The translations under genes were made by a program, and so were the position numbers. From JANYGA01 sp031420415 (GTDB lineage Bacteria; Vulcanimicrobiota; Vulcanimicrobiia; Vulcanimicrobiales; Vulcanimicrobiaceae), in contig JANOMT010000009.1 in the NCBI GenBank assembly GCA_031420415.1, positions 62,001 to 126,000 on the forward strand: 64,000 nucleotides of DNA, in the 5' to 3' direction. This document shows, piece by piece, positions 1-9,499 of this stretch. Numbering within the stretch: the stretch's first letter is position 1; each line of letters begins with the position of its first letter. The notes beneath the pieces are model-generated. The model was not told where the DNA came from, made no database searches, and worked only from the letters and a program-made list of their open reading frames with translations.

Positions 1-2
1 TG

Positions 3-65
3 CTGCCGCCGCGACCGATCGACGATTTCGCGGCGGTCCTCATCGCCGAACGCTCGATGGAATAA
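3..65 (+). CDS. C-terminal end of an unidentified protein (partial)
   Basis: An open frame enters from the left edge and ends at a TAA after 20 codons, reading LPPRPIDDFAAVLIAERSME. Its composition and codon use resemble the neighbouring genes, but only the tail is visible. No family can be assigned. It could be chance, since a 20-codon open frame in GC-rich DNA is weak evidence. Confidence 0.3.
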   Translation: MPPRPIDDFAAVLIAERSME

Positions 66-247
66 GGGCAGGACTCGCTCGTATCCGGTCGTATTCGACA
101 GCTGGCATGCGCCCTAGCGACAGGCGTACTTTCCGTGTCTCTCGTCGACGAAGGCAAACTCGGCAACTCTCTTCGACGAATTCCGTATGGTACGCAGGTG
201 GCGAGCTCGTGCAACGAAGCTTTTGCTTCCACTCTTCTGGAGGATAT

Positions 248-2974
248 ATGAAGCGTCTCGCACGCCTCGCCTTCGTCACGGGACTGACAGCATCGCTGCT
301 CCTGGGCGTCGAGCGTGGGGCTGCCCTCGCGACGCCATTCTCGGATGTACCGGCCAACCACTGGGCCTATCAGTACATCCAGAGTCTCGCGGCCGACGGC
401 ATCATCGACGGTTACCCGAATGGCAAATTCAAGGGCGATCGTCCGCTTACGCGGTACGAAATGGCGACCGTCGTCGCCCGAGTTATCGCCAAGCTACAAG
501 AAAACACCGGCAAGGGTCCGTCGAAAGAAGACCTCGACAAGTTGCAGAAACTTATCGACGCGCTCAAAGACGAACTCGACGCTCTCGGCGTTCGTGTGAC
601 GAATCTCGAAGATTCACTCGACGCCCTCGACAAGCGAACGAAGTTCGCGCAGTCGCTCTCGATGCACGGTGTTTTTACGCCGAACATTTCGCTGCGTCAG
701 CGTCTCACGGCCCCGCGCACGATCGCGAACACGACCGGCGCTCCGGTCACGACGTATTACGGCGCGGTCGTTCCGGCCGGTTCTGCGACCAATCGAACCG
801 CAGTCGCGGCAATCGATCCGTTCGCGTTGGCGTTCTTGGCGTCGGACGATTCGAATAGCCCATTCACGATCGCAGGCTCCGGCATTCGGATCCGCCAGGA
901 TTCGCGATTCAACCTCGCCTACGCGATCACCGATAACCTCACGATTTCGTTGCCCGTGCACGTGCTCAACTTCACGCAGGGTGGCGAATTCACGCAACAG
1001 CAGAAGATCGATCTCGAGCCCGGCGTCGACGTTAACGTCGCGAAGACGGGAAATATCACGAATCTGCATCTCAAGTACGGCATCATCGACGATATGCAGC
1101 CATCGCGCATCGGTCTCGCGTTCCGGCCGCCCCAGGGCTACAACGGGGCGGTTCCCTACGAACTGCCGGTCCAGCCGTTCCAAAAGGGCGCAGAAATTAG
1201 CGGTTCGATTGGTGAGGGCGCCTTCGGCGTCACCGATTTCCAGGCGTCGTTCTCGCGGCTCGATCAGACGCTGCTCAACACGCAACCAGGAAACACGGAT
1301 CCAAACGTTTCTCCTGCTGAGGCGACCGCGTACTTCTTCCCCATCGTGCCGCCATCGGCCGGATTGACGCAAACGGGCCCTGCCAACAAAACGGACACGT
1401 TCAATGCGGGATCGGGCACGCTCGCGCAAGTCTTCCTCACGTCGAAGGCGCAAGCGGGAAGTGTCTTTATTTCGTACTTTAACGGCGCGACGTTCAATAA
1501 CGTGGGCGTTCAGACGGGTGGCCCGGGCACCGGTCTGCCGGGCTTCACGTACAACGATGCGTACAACGACGTCGTTTTCACGTCACCGATTCCGGCCGGT
1601 GCCGTCGTACAAATCACGTATCGGCCGCTCGCCATCGTCGGCAACACGAATTTCCAGCGCTACATGGCGCACGCGCGCTTGAATCAGAAGTTCAAGGGCT
1701 ATACGGGCCTCGAGATCGGCCTTAATTTCAATCGTATCTTCGATTTCGACGATACGCAGACCACGGGTTCGGGCGCGAACGGCTTCACCGCCATCAATCA
1801 GAACCCCGTGACCGGAAACGGCGCCGTGAGCGACACCGTGCTCGGCCTCGACTTCCAGCTTCCGTTACCATTCCTCGTGAGTGGGGCGGGTTCGAACCCG
1901 GTTCTCTTCGGTGAAGCGGCGACGAGCAAGTTCACGTCGGATTACCGCAACGTCGCCGCGGTCGGCGATACGGCGGGCGTCTTCGGCGTTCGCCTGAAGG
2001 TCCAGAAGATCGAACTCTCGGCGCAATATCAAAGCGTCGGCGTAAACTTCTTCGACGGCGCACCGTTCCGGTATTTCGGCAACCCGCCGCCGCTCTTCGC
2101 CTTCTATAAACTCAACTATCTGCCGGACTTCTTCGGTTTCGGTAGCAATATCGGCATCAACACGCAGTTCGATAATCAGTTCACGAACATCGGACTCAAA
2201 TCGCCGAACACGGTCGGCAATCCGAATCTAACGTTCTCGTTCCCGCTCTACAACACGCTCAAGGCCGCGGGACCGTCGTACTTCTCGTCGTTCGCGCCGA
2301 ACTCGCGCGGCATCACGGCATCGGTCAACACGCCGATCCGAATTGGCGACTTCAACCTCACGGCTCGCGGGTCGTACCAGCACCTCGAGGAAATCCGCCC
2401 CAACTCTCTCGGTTCGCTTCTCTACGGCCCGTCGTTCGCAACGACGGAACGTCAGAAGTTCGATACATACGGCTTCGGGACGTCGTTCAAGGTGCCGGTC
2501 TTCGGACAAACGGCATCGGTCAATTTCAACGGCTCGTACGAGACGCTCAAACGCCTCGACACCAAAGGCTATGCGTTCTACCCGATCAATCCGGCGACGC
2601 AAACCTTCGACGGCACGGCACTCGCTCAAGCTGCAAATCCCGCACTTGGCGGCAGCAAGGTGTCGTTCTATCCCAACTACGTGAACGTCCGCCACACCAC
2701 GTATGCGGCCAACGTCGCGTTGCCACTCACGAAAGATCTCGTCGGCAGCGCTTCGTACAACACGCAACGCTACGGCGGGGCGTACGGCACGACGATCAAC
2801 CAGAACATCTCGGAGCGTAAGGATTACTACACGGGTGCGGTAACGTACAACATCCCCAAGACCAACTCGTCGGTCTCGGTCGGTGCGCGTCGCTACCAAT
2901 ACAACGACGACGTGATCCCGAATACGAACTTCGTTCAGAATCGTCAAGACCTGAACTTCACGGTTCGCTTCTAA
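248..2974 (+). CDS. SLH-domain outer-membrane beta-barrel (porin-like)
   Basis: A 908-residue envelope protein. Residues 1-28 look like a signal peptide, with a basic start and a hydrophobic core ending in ALA. Residues 30-83 form one S-layer homology domain (FSDVPANHWAY, later GYPNGKFKGDRPLTRYE). Residues 92-130 are charged and heptad-like, a likely coiled-coil spacer. The rest is rich in alternating polar/aromatic strands and ends in Phe (NFTVRF), as outer-membrane barrels do. The architecture matches SLH-porins of diderm Terrabacteria, where the SLH domain grips the cell wall from the periplasm. The ATG at 248 is chosen because a TGGAGG ribosome site sits just upstream and the signal peptide starts there; the frame stays open further upstream without plausible protein. 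The gene stands alone and is followed by hairpins. The substrate of the pore is unknown. Confidence 0.88.
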   Translation: MKRLARLAFVTGLTASLLLGVERGAALATPFSDVPANHWAYQYIQSLAADGIIDGYPNGKFKGDRPLTRYEMATVVARVIAKLQENTGKGPSKEDLDKLQKLIDALKDELDALGVRVTNLEDSLDALDKRTKFAQSLSMHGVFTPNISLRQRLTAPRTIANTTGAPVTTYYGAVVPAGSATNRTAVAAIDPFALAFLASDDSNSPFTIAGSGIRIRQDSRFNLAYAITDNLTISLPVHVLNFTQGGEFTQQQKIDLEPGVDVNVAKTGNITNLHLKYGIIDDMQPSRIGLAFRPPQGYNGAVPYELPVQPFQKGAEISGSIGEGAFGVTDFQASFSRLDQTLLNTQPGNTDPNVSPAEATAYFFPIVPPSAGLTQTGPANKTDTFNAGSGTLAQVFLTSKAQAGSVFISYFNGATFNNVGVQTGGPGTGLPGFTYNDAYNDVVFTSPIPAGAVVQITYRPLAIVGNTNFQRYMAHARLNQKFKGYTGLEIGLNFNRIFDFDDTQTTGSGANGFTAINQNPVTGNGAVSDTVLGLDFQLPLPFLVSGAGSNPVLFGEAATSKFTSDYRNVAAVGDTAGVFGVRLKVQKIELSAQYQSVGVNFFDGAPFRYFGNPPPLFAFYKLNYLPDFFGFGSNIGINTQFDNQFTNIGLKSPNTVGNPNLTFSFPLYNTLKAAGPSYFSSFAPNSRGITASVNTPIRIGDFNLTARGSYQHLEEIRPNSLGSLLYGPSFATTERQKFDTYGFGTSFKVPVFGQTASVNFNGSYETLKRLDTKGYAFYPINPATQTFDGTALAQAANPALGGSKVSFYPNYVNVRHTTYAANVALPLTKDLVGSASYNTQRYGGAYGTTINQNISERKDYYTGAVTYNIPKTNSSVSVGARRYQYNDDVIPNTNFVQNRQDLNFTVRF

Positions 2975-2982
2975 GATGTAAT

Positions 2983-3012
2983 CGGTGCCGGTGGGTGCGC
3001 CCACCGACACCG
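2983..3012 (+). terminator. Hairpin just after the SLH porin gene
   Basis: CGGTGCCGGTGGG at 2983-2995 pairs with CCCACCGACACCG at 3000-3012, with one mismatch and a short loop, 8 bp after the porin stop codon. It has no T tract. It could protect the 3' end of the mRNA or help the T-tailed hairpin that follows. Confidence 0.5.
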
Positions 3013-3025
3013 TTCACTGCTTCGT

Positions 3026-3063
3026 TGAAAGCGGTATTGCGGCGACGCGGTTCCGCTTTTTTT
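3026..3063 (+). terminator. Rho-independent terminator of the SLH porin gene
   Basis: AAAGCGG at 3028-3034 pairs with CCGCTTT at 3053-3059, and the downstream arm runs into an unbroken T tract up to 3063. This has the layout of an intrinsic terminator. Together with the preceding hairpin it isolates the porin transcript, so the glycosyltransferase downstream probably has its own promoter. Confidence 0.7.
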
Positions 3064-3175
3064 GCGTGATTTGGAAGGCATCGACGGGCGTTGCGGGCAC
3101 TTGGTTCCTCGAGCGCGTACGGTGCGAAGATGCGATCTGTTGCGACGCTCGCCGTTGCCGTCGGGCGCCCCGATC

Positions 3176-4222
3176 GTGAGTCGTGTTCGTAACGTGCGGG
3201 TTGGCATCGATACCCAGCTCGCGCGGGGCACGGCAACCGGAATCGGCGAGTACGTGCGTGGCCTCGTGGGTGCCCTCGCGGCCACGAGCATCGAGGCGGT
3301 CGCCCTCGAATCGACGCAGTTCGATCCGTGGCGATTCGATCGTCGCGTGCTATGGGACCAAGTGCTCCTACCCATCGCTGCCATACGCGCGCGCGTCGAT
3401 CTCGTACACTGCGCGTCGGGGACGATGCCGCTCGTGCACGCGATGCCCGTCGTCGCGACCGTTCACGACGTCGCGTGGTTACGCGTGCAAGCGCACGCGC
3501 GACCGTACGCGCGGGCGTACTTCGGCGCGTTTCAACTCGCTCGGTATCGCGCGGCGGCACGGATCGTCGTGGACTCGAATTTTTCGCGCGACGAGTTGCT
3601 GGCATGCGTCGATCTCGATCCCGCGCTCGTCGATGTCGTCTATCCTGGCGTGGCGACCGACGTTATGGAAGTGACCCGGCAGCGCGAAGATGCGGCGCCC
3701 TTTATTCTCGTCGTTGGCACCGTCGAGGCACGCAAGAATCTCGAGGTTCTCGTGCGCGCGCTCGCCCGTCTCCCGGCGCTGCGCGTCGTTTCGGTCGGGC
3801 CGCCGACGCCCTATCGCGAGCGTTGTCTCGCGCTCGCGCGCGAACTCGGCGTGGCGCAACGTCTCGACGTGCGTGGCTATGTCGGACGTGCGGAAGTGCT
3901 CGATCTCTACGCACGAGCGACCGTCGCCGCCGTGCCCTCGACGTACGAAGGTTTCGGTTACGGCGTCGCACAGGCGCTGTGCGCGGGGCTCCCAGCGGTC
4001 GTTGCGGCAACCTCCTCACTGCCCGAAGTCGCGGGCGAAGCTGCGGCGCTCGTCGCGCCGGACGACGTCGCGGCGTGGGTGCGTGAAATCGGTCTCATCG
4101 CAGCCGATCCGATTGCCGCCGACGCGCGAGCCGCGGCGCACCGGTTGCGTGCGTGCGAACGATTCGGTTGGGCTCGCGCCGCACGTGAGGTCGCGGCGAC
4201 GTACGCTCGCGCTCTTACTTAA
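3176..4222 (+). CDS. GT4-family glycosyltransferase
   Basis: A 348-residue GT-B glycosyltransferase of the GT4 (RfaB/PimA-like) type. The N-terminal half starts VGIDTQLARGTATGIGEYV, a typical acceptor-side Rossmann start with the glycine-rich loop. The C-terminal half contains LVVGTVEARKNLEVLVRAL and YEGFGYGVAQALCAGLP, the nucleotide-sugar-binding EGFG region with its E-x7-A/E arrangement. It probably transfers a sugar during surface polysaccharide or glycolipid synthesis; donor and acceptor cannot be told. The GTG at 3176 is preferred over the longer frame because homology begins directly after it; the GTG at 3197 is an alternative. The 3' end overlaps the convergent gene by 4 bp. Confidence 0.85.
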   Translation: MSRVRNVRVGIDTQLARGTATGIGEYVRGLVGALAATSIEAVALESTQFDPWRFDRRVLWDQVLLPIAAIRARVDLVHCASGTMPLVHAMPVVATVHDVAWLRVQAHARPYARAYFGAFQLARYRAAARIVVDSNFSRDELLACVDLDPALVDVVYPGVATDVMEVTRQREDAAPFILVVGTVEARKNLEVLVRALARLPALRVVSVGPPTPYRERCLALARELGVAQRLDVRGYVGRAEVLDLYARATVAAVPSTYEGFGYGVAQALCAGLPAVVAATSSLPEVAGEAAALVAPDDVAAWVREIGLIAADPIAADARAAAHRLRACERFGWARAAREVAATYARALT

Positions 4223-5901
4223 TAAATAAATGATTCCGGCGACCCAGGCGCGGGGCTTCCGTCGTCGGGGGCGACGATGAGACGCAAGGGATACGACGAG
4301 CCGCCTTCGGGCATCGTGACGATTTCGGTCCGCACGAAGCTTCCCGGTGGAATCGTATACTGCCGTAACTTATAATGACCGTAGGCTGGCATGGCGTGCG
4401 CCTGCACGAGCACGCGATCGATCACGAAGGTTCCGGTCGCGCGCCCGCCGCGCGGGCTCGCGTAGAGTGCTAGGGCGCGTGCGTTGTGCCGATCGTTGTT
4501 GACCATGCGAATCGTCACGGACTGCAGGACGCCGTAATCACCCGCGAGCGTCTGCCCCAGAACGAGATTGGGAAGTGGAATCTGTCCGATCGGTACTTCG
4601 AGATTGGGGCCTTCTGCGTCGTAGCTGTAATCGAAGAAAAACTCAGGGATCGAATAAATCCCACGCGCGTGCGGTCGATCGCCCACGAGCAATGCCGATG
4701 TGAGAATGGGGCCATCGATCGGATCGGTTGCGCTTTGCGCCACGAGTGTGAGATGGAGCGGCGAACCCTCGATCTCGTGTAACTGCATGAGGCCACTGGC
4801 CGTCGTACGGGCGGGAAGTGGCTGGTCCATGATTGCGATCGTCGTATTGCCGGGAATCGTAACGACGGTGCCTTCGTTCTGCGCTTCGCGAACGAGGAAA
4901 CGCTGCGTCGAGAGATGTCCGACTTCCATTTCGTTGGTTCCCGGACCGGCGATGCCGGCGATATATTGTACGAGTGCGGGTTGCGATGATGGGTTCGCAA
5001 CCTTGAGCACGATGCGCCGTTCGGGTTGGCCGCCGGGATTAAAGTGATAGTACAAAAAGCGTTCGGCTTGCTTTGCCGTCACGTCCGCCGAGAAGAGGAT
5101 CCCGTTCTCTCTCAGCGTTTCGGGATAATCACTCACGAGTAGCGAGCGTGGCCGCGTGCGCGGTTGCGCGAAGTTCTCGACGCGGACGTGCGTGGTCCCC
5201 GCGACCGTGAAGAACGAATCGCCGCTAACGATAATCGGAACGTCGATCGTCGTGACATTATCGACGGTGAGAGGTCGGGCGACGGCGACGCTTTCCGGTG
5301 TCGCGACGATCGTCGCACCGGTGCGCGCGACGACACGTGCGACGGCGGCATCGATCGCCGCTTCGCGTAAGAATTCCGTCGATGCGGGGCGACCCGTCAC
5401 GCGCACGAAGGCATCGGTCGCGATACTTCCCGCGAGATAGGCGACGCGTACGGGAACGCTCCGTTCGAGACCACGATCGTCGCGCACGAGGAGCGTCGTC
5501 GTGCCGATCTTCTTGCCGACGATCGTCACGATGCGCGTCGTTTGATCGACGCTCGCATCGATGATGCTAGGATCGCCGACGGTGATCGAAACGATGCCGA
5601 GCACCTGCATGACGCGCAGGGCTTGCGATCCTCCGATCGTGACGCCACCGGTCGGCGGTTCGATGATGATGGGCGGCGATGTCGGGAGCGCGCTTGCGGG
5701 CGATGTTCCTGGCGCCACCTGAGGCGCCGAATCGGATCGAGCCGGTAGCGGGAGAGGCGCGGCGCTCGCGACGGGCGCAGGCGGTGCGACGGGGGCCGAC
5801 GTCGGCAAGGGAACCTGGGCGCCAGCTCCGCGAGCCAAGAGCCCGAGACCCAGGGCCAACACGACCGTGGCGAAGCGCGCCGTGCCTACACCGCGGGTCA
5901 T
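4219..5901 (-). CDS. Secreted protein with CpaC/RcpA-type pilus N-terminal domain
   Basis: A 560-residue exported protein. A hydrophobic N-terminus (VVLALGLGLLARGAGA) serves as signal peptide. A Pro/Ala-rich linker runs to about residue 83. Residues about 85-155 form a domain like the N-terminus of type II/IV and Tad secretins (VMQVLGIVSITVGDPSIIDA, then VGKKIGTTTLLVRDDRG). The remaining 400 residues are beta-rich and lack the C-terminal secretin signature, so this is not a full CpaC. The start ATG at 5901 has a strong AAGGAGG site and removes 25 poorly coding residues. It lies 16 bp after recQ, so the two are probably cotranscribed, although no functional link is obvious. A role as periplasmic adhesin or pilus-associated protein is only inferred. 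Confidence 0.7.
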   Translation of the reverse strand: MTRGVGTARFATVVLALGLGLLARGAGAQVPLPTSAPVAPPAPVASAAPLPLPARSDSAPQVAPGTSPASALPTSPPIIIEPPTGGVTIGGSQALRVMQVLGIVSITVGDPSIIDASVDQTTRIVTIVGKKIGTTTLLVRDDRGLERSVPVRVAYLAGSIATDAFVRVTGRPASTEFLREAAIDAAVARVVARTGATIVATPESVAVARPLTVDNVTTIDVPIIVSGDSFFTVAGTTHVRVENFAQPRTRPRSLLVSDYPETLRENGILFSADVTAKQAERFLYYHFNPGGQPERRIVLKVANPSSQPALVQYIAGIAGPGTNEMEVGHLSTQRFLVREAQNEGTVVTIPGNTTIAIMDQPLPARTTASGLMQLHEIEGSPLHLTLVAQSATDPIDGPILTSALLVGDRPHARGIYSIPEFFFDYSYDAEGPNLEVPIGQIPLPNLVLGQTLAGDYGVLQSVTIRMVNNDRHNARALALYASPRGGRATGTFVIDRVLVQAHAMPAYGHYKLRQYTIPPGSFVRTEIVTMPEGGSSYPLRLIVAPDDGSPAPGSPESFIY

Positions 5902-5917
5902 CTGCCTCCTTGGGGAG

Positions 5918-7594
5918 TTATGCGATATTCGCTTCCCGAACGACGGCGGAAGCGAGGAGCGTCTTGTATCCGACATTCGGAAACAGCACCGTTACGAGGT
6001 CCTTCTCCGCACGTTCGACCGTGCCTTGCCCGAACTTCGGATGCGAAACGACGTCGGCGATGCGATACCCGCTCTGGACCCGTCGGTCGGGCGCGGGCGG
6101 ACGGGCCGTCGGCGTATTCGCGGCGGCGATCGCGCGCAAGCAGTTATCGCATTGGCCGCACGTCGGGGCGTGGTATTCCTCGCCGAAATAATTGAGGATG
6201 AATTTGCGGCGGCAGTCGCGCGTCTCGGCGTACTGAAGCATCATTGCGAGCTTGCTCTGATCGTACGATTTTTTCGTATCGTAATTCGCGAGGCTCAAGA
6301 CGAGTGCGGGATTTTCCAGCGCGTCGCTCGTGAGTCCGTACCGCGCGCGGGCACGCATCTCGATGAATTTCGCTTTCTTGAGCAATGCGAGGACGACTTT
6401 GAGTTTCGTGAGCGGAAGTTGCGAGATCTTGCGGAGGTCGGCGAGCGAGACGCCGTCGCTCTGGCCTCCAAAGTAGCGCAGGGTCTCGAAGATCTTCTGC
6501 ACGTCTTCGATGCTCGGATATTTCCCGGTCAGAAAATAGTTCTGGACGCGCGTATCGCTCATACGATATAACAAAATACAACGCGCTACGTGCCCGTCGC
6601 GACCCGCGCGGCCGGCTTCTTGCGTATAGGCTTCGACGGAGCCCGGCAGATCGTAATGTACGACGAAACGAATATTGGGCTTGTCGATACCGAGACCGAA
6701 CGCGTTGGTCGCGACGACGGCACGGATCGCTTCACCCATGAATAATTCGTGCACCGAGTTGCGATCGTGTTTTTGAAGTTTCGAATGGTAGACGGCGGCG
6801 GGAAGGTCGAGTGCGTCGTGGAGATACTTTTGAACTTCTAGGGCGTTCTTGATCGTCGCCGTGTAGATGATTCCCGTACCGTCGAGCCCGTTCTCCAAGA
6901 GCGACTTGAGTTGCCGTAATTTTGCGGGTTCGTTTTCAGCACGGATGACTTCATAGCGCAGGTTCGGTCGATCGAAGCCTCTGACGATCGTCTTGGTCTG
7001 CGGGAGGCCGAGTTGCACGAGGATGTCTTCGCGTACTGCGGGCGTCGCCGTCGCCGTTAAGGCGAGCACCGTCGGGTTACCGAGCCCCGCGATCACCTGA
7101 CCGAGCGCGAGGTAAGCTGGCCGGAAATCGTGACCCCATTGACTGATGCAATGCGCTTCGTCGACGACGAAGAGCGGCACCGCAATCGTCTTGAGGATGC
7201 CCAGAAATGCGTCATCCTCGAGCTTCTCCGGCGTGACGAAAACGATCTTGACCGATCCTGCGGCGATGCGCGCGACCGCGCGCGCTTCTTGATCGTCGGA
7301 AAGTGTGGAATTGAGCGCGACGTTATTTTTGAAGCCGCGCTCGGACAGCATATCGATCTGGTCTTTCATGAGCGCGATCAGCGGGCTCACGACGATCGTC
7401 GTCCCCTCGAGCAACATCGCGGGCAATTGATAGCATAGACTCTTGCCCGCGCCCGTCGCGAGGATTGCGAGCGTATCTTCGCCCGCCATGACGCGCGAAA
7501 CCACTTCTTCTTGACCCGGTTGAAATCGTGGGAACCCGAAGAGTCGCTGCAAGGACTCTTCGAGCGATTCGTTCGGTTCGACGCGCCTGGCCAA
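5918..7594 (-). CDS. recQ: ATP-dependent DNA helicase RecQ
   Basis: A 558-residue RecQ-family 3'-5' helicase for recombinational repair and replication restart. Visible motifs are the RecQ-specific N-terminal motif 0 (FGFPRFQPGQEEVV), Walker A ATGAGKS at 46-52, and DEAH at 145-148 followed by the aromatic-rich loop CISQWGHDFRP. The second RecA-like lobe carries AYTQEAGRAGRDG, and a zinc-binding cysteine cluster follows (CRRKF, later CGQCDNC). The winged-helix/HRDC end of E. coli RecQ is replaced by about 55 residues reading YRIADVVSHPKFGQGTVERA, which resembles the Tudor-like tail of UvrD/PcrA (DUF3553-like). Start is TTG at 7594 behind a GGAG-containing site. Confidence 0.93.
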   Translation of the reverse strand: MARRVEPNESLEESLQRLFGFPRFQPGQEEVVSRVMAGEDTLAILATGAGKSLCYQLPAMLLEGTTIVVSPLIALMKDQIDMLSERGFKNNVALNSTLSDDQEARAVARIAAGSVKIVFVTPEKLEDDAFLGILKTIAVPLFVVDEAHCISQWGHDFRPAYLALGQVIAGLGNPTVLALTATATPAVREDILVQLGLPQTKTIVRGFDRPNLRYEVIRAENEPAKLRQLKSLLENGLDGTGIIYTATIKNALEVQKYLHDALDLPAAVYHSKLQKHDRNSVHELFMGEAIRAVVATNAFGLGIDKPNIRFVVHYDLPGSVEAYTQEAGRAGRDGHVARCILLYRMSDTRVQNYFLTGKYPSIEDVQKIFETLRYFGGQSDGVSLADLRKISQLPLTKLKVVLALLKKAKFIEMRARARYGLTSDALENPALVLSLANYDTKKSYDQSKLAMMLQYAETRDCRRKFILNYFGEEYHAPTCGQCDNCLRAIAAANTPTARPPAPDRRVQSGYRIADVVSHPKFGQGTVERAEKDLVTVLFPNVGYKTLLASAVVREANIA

Positions 7595-7735
7595 CTCCGC
7601 ACTCCTGCCGATGGCGACGCACCATCCGCGAGAACGGACGGTGCTTTACGTGCCGAAAGCATACCCAAAAGATTGGCGCACGAAACCTCGCGGCACGAGC
7701 GCGCAGCGGGGTCGCGGTAACGCGAGCCGAACTGA

Positions 7736-9499
7736 ATGCGCGTGTCCCTCTACCGAACTTGGCGGCCGAAGTCGTTCACGGATTTAGTCGGCCAGGATGC
7801 GGTCGTGCGGACTCTACGCACGGCCCTCGAATCCGACAAACTCGCTCACGCGTATCTCTTTTCAGGACCTCGCGGGAGCGGCAAGACCTCAGCTGCAAAA
7901 ATTCTCGCGCGGTGCATCGATTGTCGACGCGGCCCGACGGCCGAACCCGACAACACGTGCGACAACTGTCTCGCGATGCTCGCCGGAACGGCGCTCGATG
8001 TCATCGAGATCGACGCCGCCTCCAACCGTGGCATCGACGAAATTAGGTCGCTCCGCGATTCGGCGAAATTCGCGCCGGCGTCGATGCGGATGAAAGTCTT
8101 CATTATCGACGAGGCGCACATGCTCACGCGCGAAGGTGCGAACGCGTTTCTCAAAACGCTCGAAGAGCCGCCGCCGCACGTGATCTTCATCCTCGCGACG
8201 ACGGCGCCCGAAGCGTTGCCGCCGACGATTCTCTCGCGTTGCCAACGTTACGCGTTTCGCCGCATCCCCGTCGCGGTGATGATCGAGCGCATGCGCACGA
8301 TCGCGACGGCCGAAGGCATCTCAATCGACGACGGCGGTCTCGGGGCGATCGCGTACCGTGCGGATGGCGGCTTGCGCGATGCGCTCACGATGCTCGAACA
8401 GGTGGCATCCTACGCGGGCGGTCACGTCGATGCCGCGACGGTCGATGCGGCGTTCGGCGCGACGGGTCGCGAGTACGCGCGCGCGCTCGTCGATGCGATC
8501 CTCGGCGCGCAAGCGGCGCCCGCGCTACGCATCATCGACGAAGCGAGCGACGCGGGTGCTGATATGCTCGGCCTCATCCGAAGCGCGATCGGCGAATATC
8601 GTCATCTCCTGGTCGCGCGGATCGACCGCGATCTTCTCACGCGCGATCTCTCCGCGACCGACATCGAGGCCGTGATCGCACTTGCGGAAGCGACCGCGCA
8701 GCCGCGCATCGTACGCGGCTTGCGGCTTCTCGCAGATGCACTCGCCGCAGGCCGCTCGTCGGGCAATCCGCGTCTCGAACTCGAGACGGCGGTCCTGCGC
8801 CTCATCGTGCAGGGCGAAGATCCGAGTCTCGAAGCGCTCGCCACGCGCGTCGCCCTACTCGAATCGGGCGCGCCGATCGTCGCTGCGACGGTCGCTTCGC
8901 CGAGCACCGCGCCGCCACTCGCGTCGCCGTCGATCGCAGCGCCGAAGCGGCTCGATCCGGAACCGCCTGTCGATGTGCCTGCGACGGCGACGCGCGATCT
9001 TTACGAGCCGACCTCGCCTCCGAAACTCCATATCGTCCCACCCGCAGAACCCCGCATCGTCCCACCGACCGAAGACGCCACCGCCGAGCCATTCATCGAC
9101 GTGCCGAAACGGGCAGCGAGCCCGACCTTGCAGCAAGTGCGGTCGCAGTGGGATCAGATTCGCATGCGCGCGGAGGAAAAGCACAAACCGCTCCGCGGAT
9201 TGCTCTCACGTGCGACGGTCGACGCAGTCGATGCGACGGTGCTCACGATCGGTGTCGGCGATGCGATTCAAGAAGGGCTTATTCGCGACCGCACGGCGGT
9301 CATCGAGAAGGCCGTCGCTGACGTCGTCGGCGCGCCACTGCGCGTCGCGATCCGCGTTCGCGGCGCGACTCCGTCACCCGCGCGCGCGAGCGTGACCGAA
9401 GCGCCGAAATCGCTTGCGGAAAGCGCGACCGGGCCCGGCGGCGAAATCGATCTCCTCGCATACGCCCGCAACAAGATCGGTGGAACGGAGTCGACATGA
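7736..9499 (+). CDS. dnaX: DNA polymerase III subunit gamma/tau
   Basis: The 587-residue clamp-loader ATPase of the replicative polymerase. The start MRVSLYRTWRPKSFTDLVGQ is diagnostic. Walker A GPRGSGKT lies at 44-51. The zinc site uses Cys60, Cys63, Cys75 and Cys78. The Walker B/sensor region reads IDEAHMLTREGANAFLKTLE, with the SRC arginine finger in LSRCQRY. A Pro/Ala-rich linker separates the ATPase core from a tau-like C-terminal domain that starts near residue 460. It heads dnaX-ybaB-recR, a gene order found across many bacteria, and overlaps ybaB by 4 bp (ATGA). No programmed frameshift slippery site was recognised. Confidence 0.95.
   Translation: MRVSLYRTWRPKSFTDLVGQDAVVRTLRTALESDKLAHAYLFSGPRGSGKTSAAKILARCIDCRRGPTAEPDNTCDNCLAMLAGTALDVIEIDAASNRGIDEIRSLRDSAKFAPASMRMKVFIIDEAHMLTREGANAFLKTLEEPPPHVIFILATTAPEALPPTILSRCQRYAFRRIPVAVMIERMRTIATAEGISIDDGGLGAIAYRADGGLRDALTMLEQVASYAGGHVDAATVDAAFGATGREYARALVDAILGAQAAPALRIIDEASDAGADMLGLIRSAIGEYRHLLVARIDRDLLTRDLSATDIEAVIALAEATAQPRIVRGLRLLADALAAGRSSGNPRLELETAVLRLIVQGEDPSLEALATRVALLESGAPIVAATVASPSTAPPLASPSIAAPKRLDPEPPVDVPATATRDLYEPTSPPKLHIVPPAEPRIVPPTEDATAEPFIDVPKRAASPTLQQVRSQWDQIRMRAEEKHKPLRGLLSRATVDAVDATVLTIGVGDAIQEGLIRDRTAVIEKAVADVVGAPLRVAIRVRGATPSPARASVTEAPKSLAESATGPGGEIDLLAYARNKIGGTEST

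Noticed and set aside
614..1453. 279-codon minus-strand frame inside the SLH porin gene
   Set aside because: Charged, repetitive translation without motifs, fully inside a confident gene on the other strand.
1885..1910. GGTTCGAACC, resembling a tRNA T-arm
   Set aside because: It lies inside the porin reading frame (SNPVLF region) and lacks the rest of a cloverleaf.
7595..7735. Possible SRP RNA (ffs) next to dnaX, a common location
   Set aside because: The 141-base gap shows no GNRA-capped helix 8 motif that I can recognise and is a little short once promoters are allowed for.
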